A stretch of DNA of 64,000 bases, from positions 2,113,001 through 2,177,000 of the forward strand of contig OX438745.1 in NCBI GenBank assembly GCA_949316235.1, written 5' to 3'. A program made the position numbers and the translations under genes. This DNA is from Oegoconia quadripuncta. Its lineage: Eukaryota; Arthropoda; Insecta; Lepidoptera; Autostichidae. Positions 23,013-33,065 of this stretch are shown one piece after another (within the stretch, counting starts at the first letter, position 1; each line of letters opens with the position of its first letter). Below the pieces are notes generated by a model. That model made no database searches. It was given only the letters and a program-made list of their open reading frames with translations, and was not told the DNA's origin.

Positions 23013-23249
23013 AATCTAATATTATAAATGCACAAGTTCGGATGTTCGTTTGTTTGTTTGAGTTTGTTGGTTTGTAGCTCAATCACGGCGAAACGATTGA
23101 ACGGCTTTAGATGAAATTTGGTATATAGATAGAACATAACCTGGATTAAGACATAGGATATCATTTATCCCGATAAAGTGAGTAGTTCCCATGGGATATA
23201 CAATTTCCGCGATAAAGTTATTCCCGTAGGCGAAGCCGCGGGAAGACTC
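23013..23249 (+). mobile_element. H1 Helitron-like element
   Basis: It starts 'A|TCTAATATTATAAATGC' and continues 'gtagctcaatcacggcgaaa', 'gatgaaatttggtatataga', 'cctggattaagacataggat' and 'aaagttattcccgtaggcga'. It is cut just after the hairpin ('aagccgcggg') by the S1 copy at 23252, before the CTAG end. Confidence 0.7.
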
Positions 23250-23251
23250 GA

Positions 23252-23567
23252 TGTAATCAACATTGTGTTTACGATTCGGAGGTTGCGGGTTCAATCCCCA
23301 GCGGGGTACATGTTTAAGTACTCGGTTTGGTTGGTGGTAGGGCATTTTAAATGTCCGCCTGGCTAGCTACCACCATCTTATCTAAATCTTCCGTCAAGCA
23401 GCAATGTTAATAGCATTATTGTGTTCCGGTTGTCAGAGATAAGATAGCCAGTCCCCCAAATGTGTTGGGGTTTCCGGGTCAGTATGCTTCCACCTTCGAC
23501 CTAATCTTCACTTCACATCAGGTGTGATTGAGGTTAAGTAAGAACCCGTCGGGCATAAAAAAAAGCT
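23252..23567 (+). mobile_element. S1 SINE inserted in H1
   Basis: Near-full S1 with a slightly altered head ('actcgatgtaatcaacattg', 'gggttcaatccccagcgggg') and an intact 3' end with A-tail (about 23558-23565). Confidence 0.8.
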
Positions 23568-23899
23568 AGTATGAACATAAATGTGTAACAATAATTGGAA
23601 ATCGTAAAAATAAACAAAAGTGAAGGTTACATAAGGGTAGCAATAAATCGAGTGACTGTAAATTACATTTTGAAGTTTCAAAATTAATTAATTTAGGTTA
23701 TAGTATTACTAAGTGAGCGAGTGTGAGTGACGAGAAATCAACAGAACAGCAACTTACAAACATTAATTTGAGTTACTTAAAAAACAAAATGAGAAGCTTC
23801 ATAATATTGGAGCGACCTAATATTTGTTTGAGTGTCAACGTTACGTCCTGTATTTTTTTCAATATTTGGCAAATGTAATTCTTACATGTCAACCTAACA

Positions 23900-24023
23900 C
23901 GAAGGGTATGGCGGAAGCGAGCCGGGCGAGCAGAGCGAGCCTAAACTATCCATGTCGGGTTGCCAAGAACTCCAGTGCTCGCTTCGCTCGCACTCGTCCG
24001 GCTCGCTTGCGCCATACCCTTCG
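23900..24023. mobile_element. 124-bp MITE with ~30-bp TIRs and 8-bp target duplication
   Basis: The left end CGAAGGGTATGGCGGAAGCG and the reverse complement of the right end (CGAAGGGTATGGCGCAAGCG) differ at one base in 20. The match continues 'AGCCGG(G/A)CGAG'. The 8-mer AACCTAAC lies at 23891-23898 (one extra A before the TIR) and at 24024-24031. An 8-bp duplication is typical of hAT-type transposition. The element is GC-rich and non-coding. Confidence 0.75.
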
Positions 24024-24214
24024 AACCTAACCTAACCATGTCGGGGTGCAGTTATGCTTTAGTTGCCCTCTTTGTATATCCAGTCGCTCACTTAGTAATG
24101 TAGTCACTCACTTAGTAATACATACCGCTCAAGTTATTAACAGTATGTCATCATCAGTCGCAAAGTTTTTTTTTATTCGCTTGTTTTATAATTCCTCGTT
24201 ACATAATAGGCAAT

Positions 24215-24275
24215 GTATATGTGCGTGTGCGTGCGTGTGTCTGTGTGTGTGTGGGGGGGTGTGTGTTTATGTGTG
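24215..24275 (+). repeat. (GT)n microsatellite
   Basis: Imperfect GT/GC dinucleotide run with an internal G7 stretch. Confidence 0.9.
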
Positions 24276-24810
24276 TGTTTTCTCTTGATCTAGTAAATCC
24301 TCATTTTCATAATATTCTAAGGTTTGTAGTCATTTATATACCATTAAATAAAAGCATTAAAGTCCAGTCTATTACATCGACATGATCGATAACCAATGAC
24401 GTTGATATATATCATAAAACATTAGTAAACTAATCAATTAGATTACAATTGGTCAACGAAAAACTACCCACGCCAGTGGAATGACATAAAAAGTTACATA
24501 CAAAATCAATCATACGGATATATCGGTCCTGTCGGCTATTGTTGTCTGAAAATCTATCAAAAATATAACATGTAAGTATAAGAGTATGTTTGAAATATTG
24601 CGTGTGGGTTAGGCAAGAATTTCCTGTAATAGTTATTTGTATTTATTTATCTATAAAGTTACAAAGATATATTTACAGGTGTCACAAAAACCGAACCGAA
24701 ATAGGTTTATTCGAACACCGTACCTAATTATCTCCCTACACACACACCTTTTGTGTGTAAACATCATAGTGTTATAGATGAGTCGGAGATCGCGGGTTAG
24801 ATTTTTTTCT

Positions 24811-25352
24811 ATGCACAACGGATTGGTACTGACCTCAATTACACCTGATGTTAAGTGAGGCCGATGGTGGGTTTTTTTTTTTTTTTTTTTTTATATGAGA
24901 GGGCGGCAAACGAGCATGCGGGTCACCTGATGGAAAGCAATCACCGCCGCCCATGGACAACCGCAACACCAAAAGGGTCACAGATGCGTTGCCGGCCTTA
25001 GAGGAAGGTGTCCACCCCAGAATAAGTAGGGCAGCCTGAGCGATGAGGGATTCTGCAGCAGTGCTGGTACCCTCCTTGGGTACTAACTCTTTAAATACCG
25101 CTACCATTCTGGAGAGAGACTGGAAGGTGGTAGCGTACTGACCCAGAAACCCCATCTTATTTGAGAGACTGGTTATCTTATCTGTGACAACCGGAACACA
25201 ACAATGCTATTAACATTGCTGTTTGGCGGCAGATTTAGATAAGATGCCCTACCACCAACCAAATCGAGTACTAAATATGTACCCCGCTGGGGATCGAACC
25301 CGCGACCTCCGAAATGTAAACCCAATGTTGTTTACATTGAGCCACGGAGGAT
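24811..25352 (-). mobile_element. S1 SINE split by an LJ LINE insertion
   Basis: The S1 3' part is at 24811-24870 ('tgcacaacggattggtactg', 'acacctgatgttaagtga'). The rest is at about 25118-25352 ('agcgtactgacccagaaacc' to the head 'cattgagccacggagg'). The intervening ~250 bp is LJ. Confidence 0.75.
24872..25117 (-). mobile_element. LJ LINE 3' end nested in S1
   Basis: On the minus strand it reads coding-end 'ggccggcaacgcatctgtga', 'cccttttggtgttgcggttg', then 'atgggcggcggtgattgctt', 'gacccgcatgctcg' and a poly-A tail (T20 on plus at about 24872-24892). The upstream part (25000-25110) still encodes LINE C-terminal-like sequence. Confidence 0.7.
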
Positions 25353-25754
25353 GTACTTACAGTTGTCACAAAAACCTACATAGGTTTATCTGAACACCGT
25401 ACCTAATTGTCTCCGCCCAATCAGTGAATTCGTTCAAGTATAGATTGGATAAATTTTTAAAAAACTAGTGATGACTTAAATATTGACTGAATAACAACAT
25501 AATGAACAATGTGAACTCTTCCAACACTGTGACGTAGATATACCAGCAGTAATGCTGCTCGTCTATAATAATAATAATCATACATACATGTACAGACGGA
25601 TCTCCCTAAAAGTATTATATGGACCGTATGGACCGAAGCACTCTAGCACCATCTATTAGAAAGTATTCATACAATATCAACACTCAAACCAAATCCATAA
25701 TAATATGTCACATATAAATGAGTAAGAAAATTTCGTCAGCTCTGCTAATTGATA

Positions 25755-25840
25755 TCGTGGTCTAGTGGCAAGCGACACGAGTGCTTAGGTAACGTCTTTC
25801 GAAAAGACACGGTTTTCGAATCCGGCTAAGACAATTTTTA
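25755..25840 (+). mobile_element. tRNA-like sequence (SINE head or tRNA pseudogene)
   Basis: 'tcgtggtctagtggcaagcg' fits a box A and 'ggttttcgaatccgg' a box B, about 45 bases apart, followed by T-runs. The acceptor stem does not pair convincingly and the anticodon arm is not clear. I read it as a tRNA-derived SINE head or pseudogene, not a working tRNA. Confidence 0.45.
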
Positions 25841-26317
25841 TTCGATTTTTTTTTCTATTTGGATTTTTTTTTCTTTTTATAAAGGAAAATAAAACGTAAA
25901 CACTTCATTAAAATAATAAAAAGGTAAGGAAAATAAGAAAAGTAAAAATTTTCGGAGGTAAACACTTTTAGGATGATTGGTGTGTACATTCTATTGTACA
26001 TGTCTATTGATTCATCTAATTTTACTGTGCATGCGCATCACTACTTAGTTAAGTTACTCTTTTATTGCTACTATTTAGTATGAATGAATTTTAGGTACCC
26101 TTTGTTTACGACATCTTAGGGGTGGAGGACTGATAACTTGAGACAGGATTTATCCTAGTTCAGGTATCAGTCCACCATGATCTTACCTGTATTTAAAATG
26201 TTGCTAAAACTTCTAAGTATAATTGATATTTATTTGCTTTGTGTTAGTATGTAAGTTGAATGTACATTTTGGATAGATTTTGGTGAGCAATAAAGATATA
26301 ATAATAATAATAATTAT

Positions 26318-26615
26318 CTCCCTACAACACACCTTTTGTGTGTAAACAACATAGTGTATATGAGTCGGAGGTCTCGGGTTAGATCCCCAGCAATGTACAT
26401 GTTTAGTAGGTACTCGGTTTGATTGATAGCAGGGCATTTTAAACTGCCCCCAAACAGCAAGAGCAGCATTGTTGTGTTCCGGTTGTCAGAGATAATAATG
26501 GTCTGTCCTTCAAGTACGTTGGAGTTTCCGGATCAGTAGGTCCGCCGTCGGCCTCATCTTCACTAAAAATCAGATGTGATTGAGGTCAAGTGTTAACCCG
26601 TTGTGCATAAATAAA
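26318..26615 (+). mobile_element. S1 SINE, diverged
   Basis: The degraded head ('cgggttagatccccagcaat') is followed by 'gttccggttgtcagagataa', 'ccgtcggcctcatcttcact' and 'aacccgttgtgcataaataa'. Internal deletions are present. Confidence 0.7.
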
Positions 26616-26629
26616 TAAAAAACTAGAAA

Positions 26630-27290
26630 AATGGAGAAAACTAATCATCCCTTTGAAATCATCACTCAATCATGCGGGAGGGTACAGAAACTTCTACTAA
26701 ACTTTCTACTAAAAGTTTTTTTTTGGCCAAAAAGTAACCTAATACTGCTGTGACCCGTTTGTTTTCTGGATTGGCGATGCAAGGATATCCTATCTATAGA
26801 TTGTTTATATTTAGATTAATTTTTCCAACCGTTCATTGATTGCAATGTATAGTTTTTTTTATTTTTTATTAAGTTTAAGTAGGTTCTATCAGTGGAATGT
26901 TGGTTTTTCCAAGAAAATAAAATAAAATAAAAAAAATAAACAATTTTTGCGTGGGTTCACTTCATTTCTAAATTTGCCCAATCACAGCTCAAAAATGTCT
27001 AAACTAATATTCTATGGAACTTGATAACTATGTAAACAAACCGCCATATTGGAATTGTCTCTGAATGATGAATTTACTAGTGATGGGCAAGACTCTTACT
27101 TACTCCTTTACTTATGTCAAACCATATCGAATAATAAAATACCGAAAGAAAAAAACAAGTAGGTACGAGAGAGATCTGAGATCGTCTTTAGTAAGTTCCA
27201 TAGAATTACACTTTAGTTCAATACGATTAAATCGAATTTTGGAAAAACTATTTTTATACGACTCTTATACAACGACGAGGAACTCTTAGA
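26630..27290. other. No recognisable feature
   Basis: AT-rich with A-rich simple sequence at about 26915-26945. A 74-codon frame at 27065-27289 has no motif. Confidence 0.4.
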
Positions 27291-27295
27291 TGCTA

Positions 27296-27622
27296 ACCGC
27301 CTCCGTGGCTCAATGTAAACATGACGACCGATTGGTGTAGTGGATAGTCACCCTATCAGCGAAACCAACGGTTGCGGGTTCGTCTCCCGCGATAGGCAAA
27401 TGTTTGTATGATGAATACGAACATTTATTCCCGAGACTTGGATGTTAATATAAATATTTATGTATGTTTATACGTTATCTAGTATCCATAGCACAAGCTT
27501 TGCTTAATTTGGGACTAGATGATTGGTGTCCGAAATATTTATTTATAACCACATTAGGTTTACGATTCGAAGGTCGCAGGTTCGATCCCCAGCGGGGTAC
27601 ATGTTTAAGTACTCTCTCTATA
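27296..27622 (+). mobile_element. S1 SINE head split by an S2 SINE
   Basis: The S1 head starts at 27296 ('ccgcctccgtggctcaatgt', 'aaac') and resumes at about 27549 ('cacattaggtttacgattcg', 'ggttcgatccccagcgggg'). It ends near 27622 without the 3' half. Confidence 0.8.
27323..27546 (+). mobile_element. S2 SINE nested in S1
   Basis: Near-identical in layout to the copy at 15088-15357: 'cgaccgattggtgtagtgga', 'aacggttgcgggttcg', 'cgagacttggatgttaata', 'ctagatgattggtgtccgaa'. It lies between the A-box and B-box regions of the S1 tRNA-like head. Confidence 0.8.
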
Positions 27623-27624
27623 AC

Positions 27625-28160
27625 ATTACAAAATGCTATTCTGACATTACTCCCCTCTCACTATGTACAATAACCTGCTAAATGTGCCAAAGCAGTAATA
27701 TATCATGCAATATATCTTCTAATATCAGATTATCCCTTGATTCAAAGCACTGCACTGCGCTATGCCACAGCGTCCTATATCGTAGATCCGCAAATAAGAG
27801 TTCGGTTGCTAAACCAATATTTTAGTGATTTATGGGTTACGATGTTTGCAGTGTTGCTGTTTGTGAAGGGAATATATACTGTTTATTGCATACAAATAAA
27901 GTAACAAAGCAGTACTATGTTTAGCCTTATACAGTCGGAATATTTCTCTGAATTAATAATATGATCAGTGAATACAGTACAATCAGTACAGTAATCAGTG
28001 AATCTTGGTCAGGGTATGATGGGACTGCCATGTCTAGAAGGAGTCAAGTCCCTAAATTAAATTTAAAAAAAGTCATTTAACGGTCGCGTTTGTAGCCTAT
28101 TCCACATAATTACATCATTAAATTAAAAAAACTTGGAGAAAATATGAGTTCCAAATAAAT
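27625..28160. other. No recognisable feature
   Basis: AT-rich sequence with imperfect local repetition of 'cagtgaat' near 27967-28005. No coding or repeat family recognised. Confidence 0.4.
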
Positions 28161-28164
28161 TTCG

Positions 28165-28818
28165 AACGAAACAAATCTTCCTTTCAATAAATTTAAAGAT
28201 ATTATAAAACAGAATCTTATTAAGAGAACATATTATAAAATAGACTATTTAGATGATAAACATCTTTGGACATTACCTGCTCGTTCGCATGTCAGGCTAT
28301 TTCACAATGTAACCTATTTGTAATATAAGAACCTGTTTTTAAAAAGAGTAACCCCTCGAGTTTCTTGCATGTTCTTCTCAGGGGAAAATTGCATTTTGAA
28401 CGAATACCTTCAAAAATGTAAGATTGACTATTTTAAGTGTACCCTGTGTACCTTTTTTTTATGATTGGATTCGCGTTTGACCACAATCTCACCTGATGGA
28501 AAGTGACGATGTGGTCGGAGATGAAGCACGCGATCTCAGTAAATGCCTATTCACTCTGTTCTTGAAGATCCCAAGGTTGTAGGATTCAGGAAAGACTGAC
28601 GCCGGAAGGGAGTTCCATGCCTTGGCTGTTCGGATGATGTATGAAGAATCGAACTTCTTAGTGCGAATGTTCGGTATATTAACTATATACGGGTGGAATC
28701 CCTCCCCACGCCTAGTGGTCCGAAGATGGAATGGTGAAGGTGGAATAAGATTATGTAATTCCAACGCACACTCCCCGAAATGCATACCTACAAAAATAAA
28801 ACATTTTTGACTTTGATA
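28165..28818 (+). mobile_element. LD LINE 3' end, split by an LJ insertion
   Basis: Last ORF2 codons (NKFKDIIKQNLIKRTYYK...LDDKHLWT) at about 28185-28275, then the LD 3' UTR to 28449 ('ttttaagtgtaccctgtgta'). It resumes at 28788 with 'acaaaaataaaacatttttg' and a short 'actttga' tail. A 'tacct' pentamer flanks the insertion on both sides. Confidence 0.75.
28452..28787 (-). pseudogene. LJ LINE C-terminal end nested in LD
   Basis: Minus strand: the open part of the 126-codon frame encodes FHLRTTRRGEGFHPYIVNIP, then RTKKFDSSYIIRTAKAWNSLP and SVFPESYNLGIFKNRVNRHL, the conserved C terminus of Jockey-like LINE ORF2. It is followed by 'ccatcaggtgagattgtggt' and a poly-A (T8 on plus at 28453). It is 5'-truncated and lacks reverse transcriptase. 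The frame is relatively well preserved compared with 5500-5670 and 31535-31715, so it may be younger. Confidence 0.75.
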
Positions 28819-28832
28819 ACCGCTACAGCAAA

Positions 28833-29933
28833 CTGAGAATCTATTACGTAAGTCAATCGATGAGTCCATCGTAAACGATTATTACGATCATCGACGTCAA
28901 ACTCGCGAAATCTTATTACGCATTTCAAACGATTACGAATGCGAGTGTCATCGATACGATTGACGATGAATGAATGATCTCTCATACAAAAGTAATGACA
29001 TCGGCATTACCTATGCACATCGTATACGATTCAAACGTTAACGATAAAGGTGAGTCGGGGTTTACCCCAATCGTATTCGTATTCACTATAGGTACTAAGA
29101 ATTCTTATGATTCTTTTCTTATTGCAAAAAAATATTATTTCAAAAACGTGTTTTACGTTTATTAGTTAAGCTAGTGCTCCTACTAATAATTTGTAGAACA
29201 AATACCTTTTCCAAAAAGTGAATATTTCGACAAATAACCTACTATTATAAAATTATTTTTATTACATGATGATGTATGAGTCATGTAGATGATCGAAGCA
29301 TGTATTAAACAATATTTTTAATGGTTCCTACGTAATTTTCCAGAAATTTCTCCGAAATGATAATTAAAGAAGTACAATATTGTTTCATGTAAAATGTTGT
29401 TTAATGTTTTACTTTAACTTAAAAACTTGTTGTTTTTCGTAAAAAATTTAGTAAAATGTAGTAACACAATTAGCAATAAAAATACTATGGGTTCTTTTAC
29501 AAATTTTATTGGCCTTGATTCCCCGATAAATTCCCGATTTAAATTATTCCTCACTCTCTATTTTCCCACAAATCGAGGAATTTTTTCGTAATTGGCAGCA
29601 CTGCATGTACAAATTTGGTAGGTTAGAAATTATGTAATGCAAAAATAGAGTGGGATAACGTTATTCTGGGTCATAGAGGAATAGTTCTGGGTATAAGGGC
29701 ATCCCTTTCTATTGCGCTCTTTTAGCCCAAGGTGTTAACAAAAAAAGTACTCAATAGCGCCGTCTAGTGTCGAGTAGCAATACTTTTGGACAAGTACAAT
29801 ATCATTCATTCATTGTATGCGAGTGTCAAACGACGACATACGTAATGCAGTAACTTTTATACGAGTGGTCGATGATCGTAAACGATGGCCGATGGCCGAT
29901 TGAAACGTTTAAATTTACGTAATAGGCCCACAG
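28833..29933. mobile_element. ~1.1-kb non-autonomous DNA element with ~130-bp TIRs
   Basis: The left arm contains, in order, 'ctattacgtaa', 'catcgtaaacgat', 'acgatcatcgacg', 'gcgagtgtca' and 'gatgaatgaatgat'. The reverse complement of the right arm (about 29800-29933) gives 'ctattacgtaa', 'catcgtttacgat', 'cgatcatcgacc', 'cactcgcata' and 'aatgaatgaatgat'. The interior has no long frame. Ends are approximate and I could not define a target duplication. Confidence 0.6.
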
Positions 29934-29934
29934 G

Positions 29935-30410
29935 TCGGCCATCCTTTACTCGAAAACTTAACTAACAGGAACAAATTCACATAAACAATGTTTAAAACTT
30001 TAACAGATGCTGCTCAAACTCGCGTCAACTAAAGTCATGCTTTGGTCCGACAAGAAAATGCTAATTATGTATTGTCCAAAGTTTTGGTACACGGCAACTT
30101 TGCCAAGTATTGCACTAAGAGTGCGCTGTTTATGTCAGCTTTGCAAGTTAGGGCAAGTATTTATATGTAAGTGATGTAAAGTCGACATACCGTAACACCT
30201 ACGAAAAAAAGATCATTTTAATTTACTTTAAAAATACTTAACTTAGTTTTTAGGGTTCTGTAGACGAGGAAAGTCCGTTTGTCTGTCTACCTGTCCACGG
30301 ATTAGCTCAGAGGATCTTGGTCCTACTATGCTGTAATTTAGTATGGGTATTCATGTTAATTATATCGACAAATTGGTAAAATAATATTTTGAAAAATATT
30401 GTTTATGACC
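29935..30410. other. No recognisable feature
   Basis: No repeat or gene family recognised. Confidence 0.4.
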
Positions 30411-30411
30411 T

Positions 30412-30737
30412 TTTTTTTTTTATTCACAACGAATTGGTACTTGACCTCAATCACACTTGATGTTAAATGAAGATGAGGTCGAAGGTGGAAGCGTACTGAC
30501 CCGGAAACCCACACATTTGGGAGACTGGCTATCTTATCTCTGACAACCGGAACACAACAATGCTATTAACATTGCTGCTTGGAGGCAGATTTAGATAAGA
30601 TGGTGGTAGCTAGCCAGGCGGACATTTAAAATGCCCTACCACCAACCAAACCGAGTACTTAACATGTACCCCGCTGGGGATCGAACCCGCGACCTCCGAA
30701 TCGTAAACCCAATGTTGTTTACATTTGAGCCGCGGTT
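30412..30737 (-). mobile_element. S1 SINE, full length
   Basis: Complete in reverse from the T-rich end (30412-30421) to the head 'acccaatgttgtttacattt'. The box B region 'ggggatcgaacccgcgacct' is intact. Confidence 0.85.
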
Positions 30738-30784
30738 GTAGGCGGATGTAGCCCTCCCCTACATCAGAAGTGGGATTTTTTATT

Positions 30785-30930
30785 TATTTTGTACCCCATA
30801 TTGGTAGTTCTGATTTAGGTTCCAAGTTGCTCTGCTCCTTAGGGGATAGCTGAAAAACAGTATTTTGCTGAAGAATCTAATACACTGAGCTATGACACGT
30901 TTGTACTGCTGCAGTATACTGGACTGACTT
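30785..30930 (-). repeat. Diverged copy of the 58.9/59.7 kb inverted-repeat sequence
   Basis: The minus strand reads QYKRVIAQCIRFFSK..., matching a QDKWVTAQCIRLFKE-type frame conserved in the arms at 58880-59120 and 59640-60075. Unknown family. Confidence 0.45.
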
Positions 30931-30959
30931 AATGTCACACTGCGCGTGGCCGGTTTTTT

Positions 30960-31720
30960 CCACTTTAATTTCACTTTCGAACTACTAGGCGTGGGGTTCC
31001 ACCCGTATGTAGTTAACATACCGAACATTCGCACTGGCGATTCTCCCACTGCACCGCGCTCCGTCGCGTAGCGCGGGATCGCAGATTTTAACGTTGTATG
31101 CAAGTATATCAGTACGTATCGAAAAACCGCGTAGTGCAACACACCGACAAAGCGTCAGCGCGCGGTGGCGCGTCGCGCGCGCAGATTCTGCTTACCGGCG
31201 CGGAGGCGCGGGGCGATCCGCGGCGCACACTAGCTCCGCAGTGCCGCTCGAACCTTTATGCGTTGCGTTTTTTGTGTATACAAAAACGACATTGATAAAA
31301 TAATTGCAGCATCCTGAATTATTTCCGTATTAACCATTTTTAAGTACTTTCACCACGGCGATCGACTGTGAAGTGAAGTTTTTGTTTGGCGCGGGGCCGT
31401 CGTACAACGCCGCTCCGCGCGGAGACGCGGAGCAAACCGCGCAATGAAGCTCCTCCGTCGCCGCGCGCGGAATCTGCCGCTCCGCGCTACGCGGCGGGAC
31501 GCGTAGCCATGAGGCGCCTAACCGGTTCGACTCTTCGTTTGTAATGCGAACAGCAAAGGCATGGAACTCCCTTCCGGAGTCAGTCTTTCCTGAATCCTAC
31601 AACCTTAGGATAATCACCTTGGATTAGGCATCTACTGAGATCTTTATCTTCGGCCGCATCGTTACTTCCCATCAGATCAGATTGTGGTCAAACGCGTATC
31701 CAATTTTTTATAAAAAAAAT
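30960..31720 (+). pseudogene. LJ LINE C-terminal end split by a GC-rich element
   Basis: The left part (to 31033) reads GFHPYVVNIPNIRT. The right part (from about 31530) reads FDSSFVMRTAKAWNSLP, SVFPESYNL and then 'gatcagattgtggtcaaacg' with the 3' end. Comparison with 28452-28787 shows only a few bases of LINE are lost or altered at the junction. Stops and frameshifts make it non-functional. Confidence 0.75.
31034..31530. mobile_element. ~500-bp GC-rich DNA element with imperfect TIRs
   Basis: The left end contains 'ccgtcgcgtagcgcgggatc' and 'gcagatttt'. The reverse complement of the right end contains 'cccgccgcgtagcgcggagc' and 'ggcagattccgcg', both starting with GGCG. Composition is very CpG-rich at both ends with an AT-rich centre (31255-31350), unlike all surrounding DNA. 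Overlapping frames of 65-69 codons here are by-products of GC-rich sequence. A retained host CpG island is less likely because the segment precisely interrupts a LINE. Confidence 0.65.
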
Positions 31721-31744
31721 TATTAAAAGTCCCTTTACTTCCTT

Positions 31745-31870
31745 TTTTGCTATGAATGATGAGGTAACGGCCGACAGAGGAGATTGGGAGGAACGTTGGA
31801 ATTGGAGGCCAATCGCTGTATGTACAGTGCTGACCCCTAATAAATTGGGACCAGCAAAGAAGATGATGAA
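31745..31870 (+). mobile_element. RTE-like LINE 3' tail
   Basis: 'acagaggagattgggaggaac' and 'attggaggccaatcgc' followed by 'gggaccagcaaagaagatga' and a 'tgatgaat' tail resemble the end of RTE-type elements (DRGDWEERWNW...). Confidence 0.45.
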
Positions 31871-32034
31871 TAAACTATTAACTCTTTTAAATTATTTATA
31901 TTAAAACTTATTTAATTCATTCATTTCAAAGCAATTTAAAAGGAAACATGGAGCGCTGACATAAAGTGAAGCCGCTTTTGTGAACATATGTGAGTTTAAA
32001 GTGCGCGTACGCCGGAACTATGCGTTCAGACGGC

Positions 32035-32105
32035 GGAATTTTTTCGTAAACGCGAACGTAAAGTTAAATACGAGTCAAAACTCACACTTCGCATACAGCT
32101 TCGTA
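32035..32105. repeat. Arm of the MITE family seen at 39839-40155
   Basis: 'cgtaaacgcgaacgtaaagtt' and 'ctcacacttcgcatac' match the reverse complement of the left terminal repeat of that MITE. The partner arm was not found. Confidence 0.45.
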
Positions 32106-32405
32106 TTAATGCGACTGGCTGAAATAAAAAAAAAACACCCTGTATTTTAAACCAATCTACCAAAATAATAGCTGTTTAAACATTACATTACTGAACGACG
32201 AATGCTGACAGGGTTGCCCATTTCGAAATACACTCGTGTCCACTTAAAACTTTGCAAAAGTAGATACATACTTGTAGTTGTGCAACATTTAAAATGCAAT
32301 GTGCAAACTCTGTAGGGTTGTCTACAGTGTTACAGTGAAAATCAGGGACATGAAAACATTGGATCAAGTTTAATGGACAAATAAATTTCCTTTCGATTTA
32401 CAAAA

Positions 32406-32685
32406 CACCTAGCTTTCCGCCCGCGGCTTCGCCTGCGTGGAATAACTTTATCGCGGAAATTTGTTTGTCTCGCGGGAACTACTCATTTTGTTGAGATAAA
32501 AAATAATAAATATATTAATAAATTAATAAATAATAAAATACCCTATGTCTTAATCCAGGATATGTTCTACCTATATACCAAATTTCATCCAAATCCGTTC
32601 ATCCGTTTCGCCGCGATTGAGCAACAAACAAACAAATAAGCAAACAAACATCCAAACTTTCGCATTAATAATATTAGTTAGATTT
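32406..32685 (-). mobile_element. H1 Helitron-like element, complete reference copy
   Basis: On the minus strand it starts after an A with TCTAACTAATATTATT and ends with a hairpin (cgaagccgcggg region) 7-10 bases before CTAG. Middle words: 'gctcaatcgcggcgaaacgg', 'gatgaaatttggtatatagg', 'cctggattaagacatagggt', 'cccgcgagacaaac'. A|TC start, subterminal hairpin and CTRR end are Helitron hallmarks. There is no Rep/helicase coding, so it is non-autonomous. A small (aataaat) expansion sits at 32505-32535. Confidence 0.65.
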
Positions 32686-32944
32686 GGAACGGCCTGTAAA
32701 CATAAACGTTTTAAAAAACTTTAAAAAAATCAGAACTACTGTCCGATCCCACATGATAATAATTCATACATCTTTTCAAATAAGTACTACTTCAATTACA
32801 CTCCTCTTTTTGTGTCGGGGTAGACAACGATGTCAAAAATCAACGTCCAACAAGTTGATATCTATCTATCTTGATTTAGTTTAAATTTCTCACAAATTTT
32901 CATGTACATGCCCATTGTAAGCTGAATAAATGTTTTTCTTTCTT

Positions 32945-33065
32945 TTTCTTTCTTTCACAAGGTGGAGGGACGATCTAGAGAAGGTCATGGGAAGTCGCTG
33001 GATACAGGCCTCTTCCAAATCTATCGAGAAGGTGGACGTACTGTGGCCGATATGATGATAATGTT
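32945..33065 (+). mobile_element. RTE LINE 3' tail
   Basis: Reads RWRDDLEKVMGSRWIQAS..., the counterpart of RWTDDLVKIAGNRWIRAA in the 16590 copy, and ends 'ggccgatatgatgataatg'. 5'-truncated. Confidence 0.65.

Noticed and set aside
24024..24037. Short run of CCTAA units resembling the insect telomere repeat
   Set aside because: Only about two and a half units, adjacent to a small MITE and explained in part by its target duplication.
31094..31303. Overlapping 65- and 69-codon frames rich in Arg/Ala
   Set aside because: Two frames of the same GC-rich inserted element; no family resemblance.
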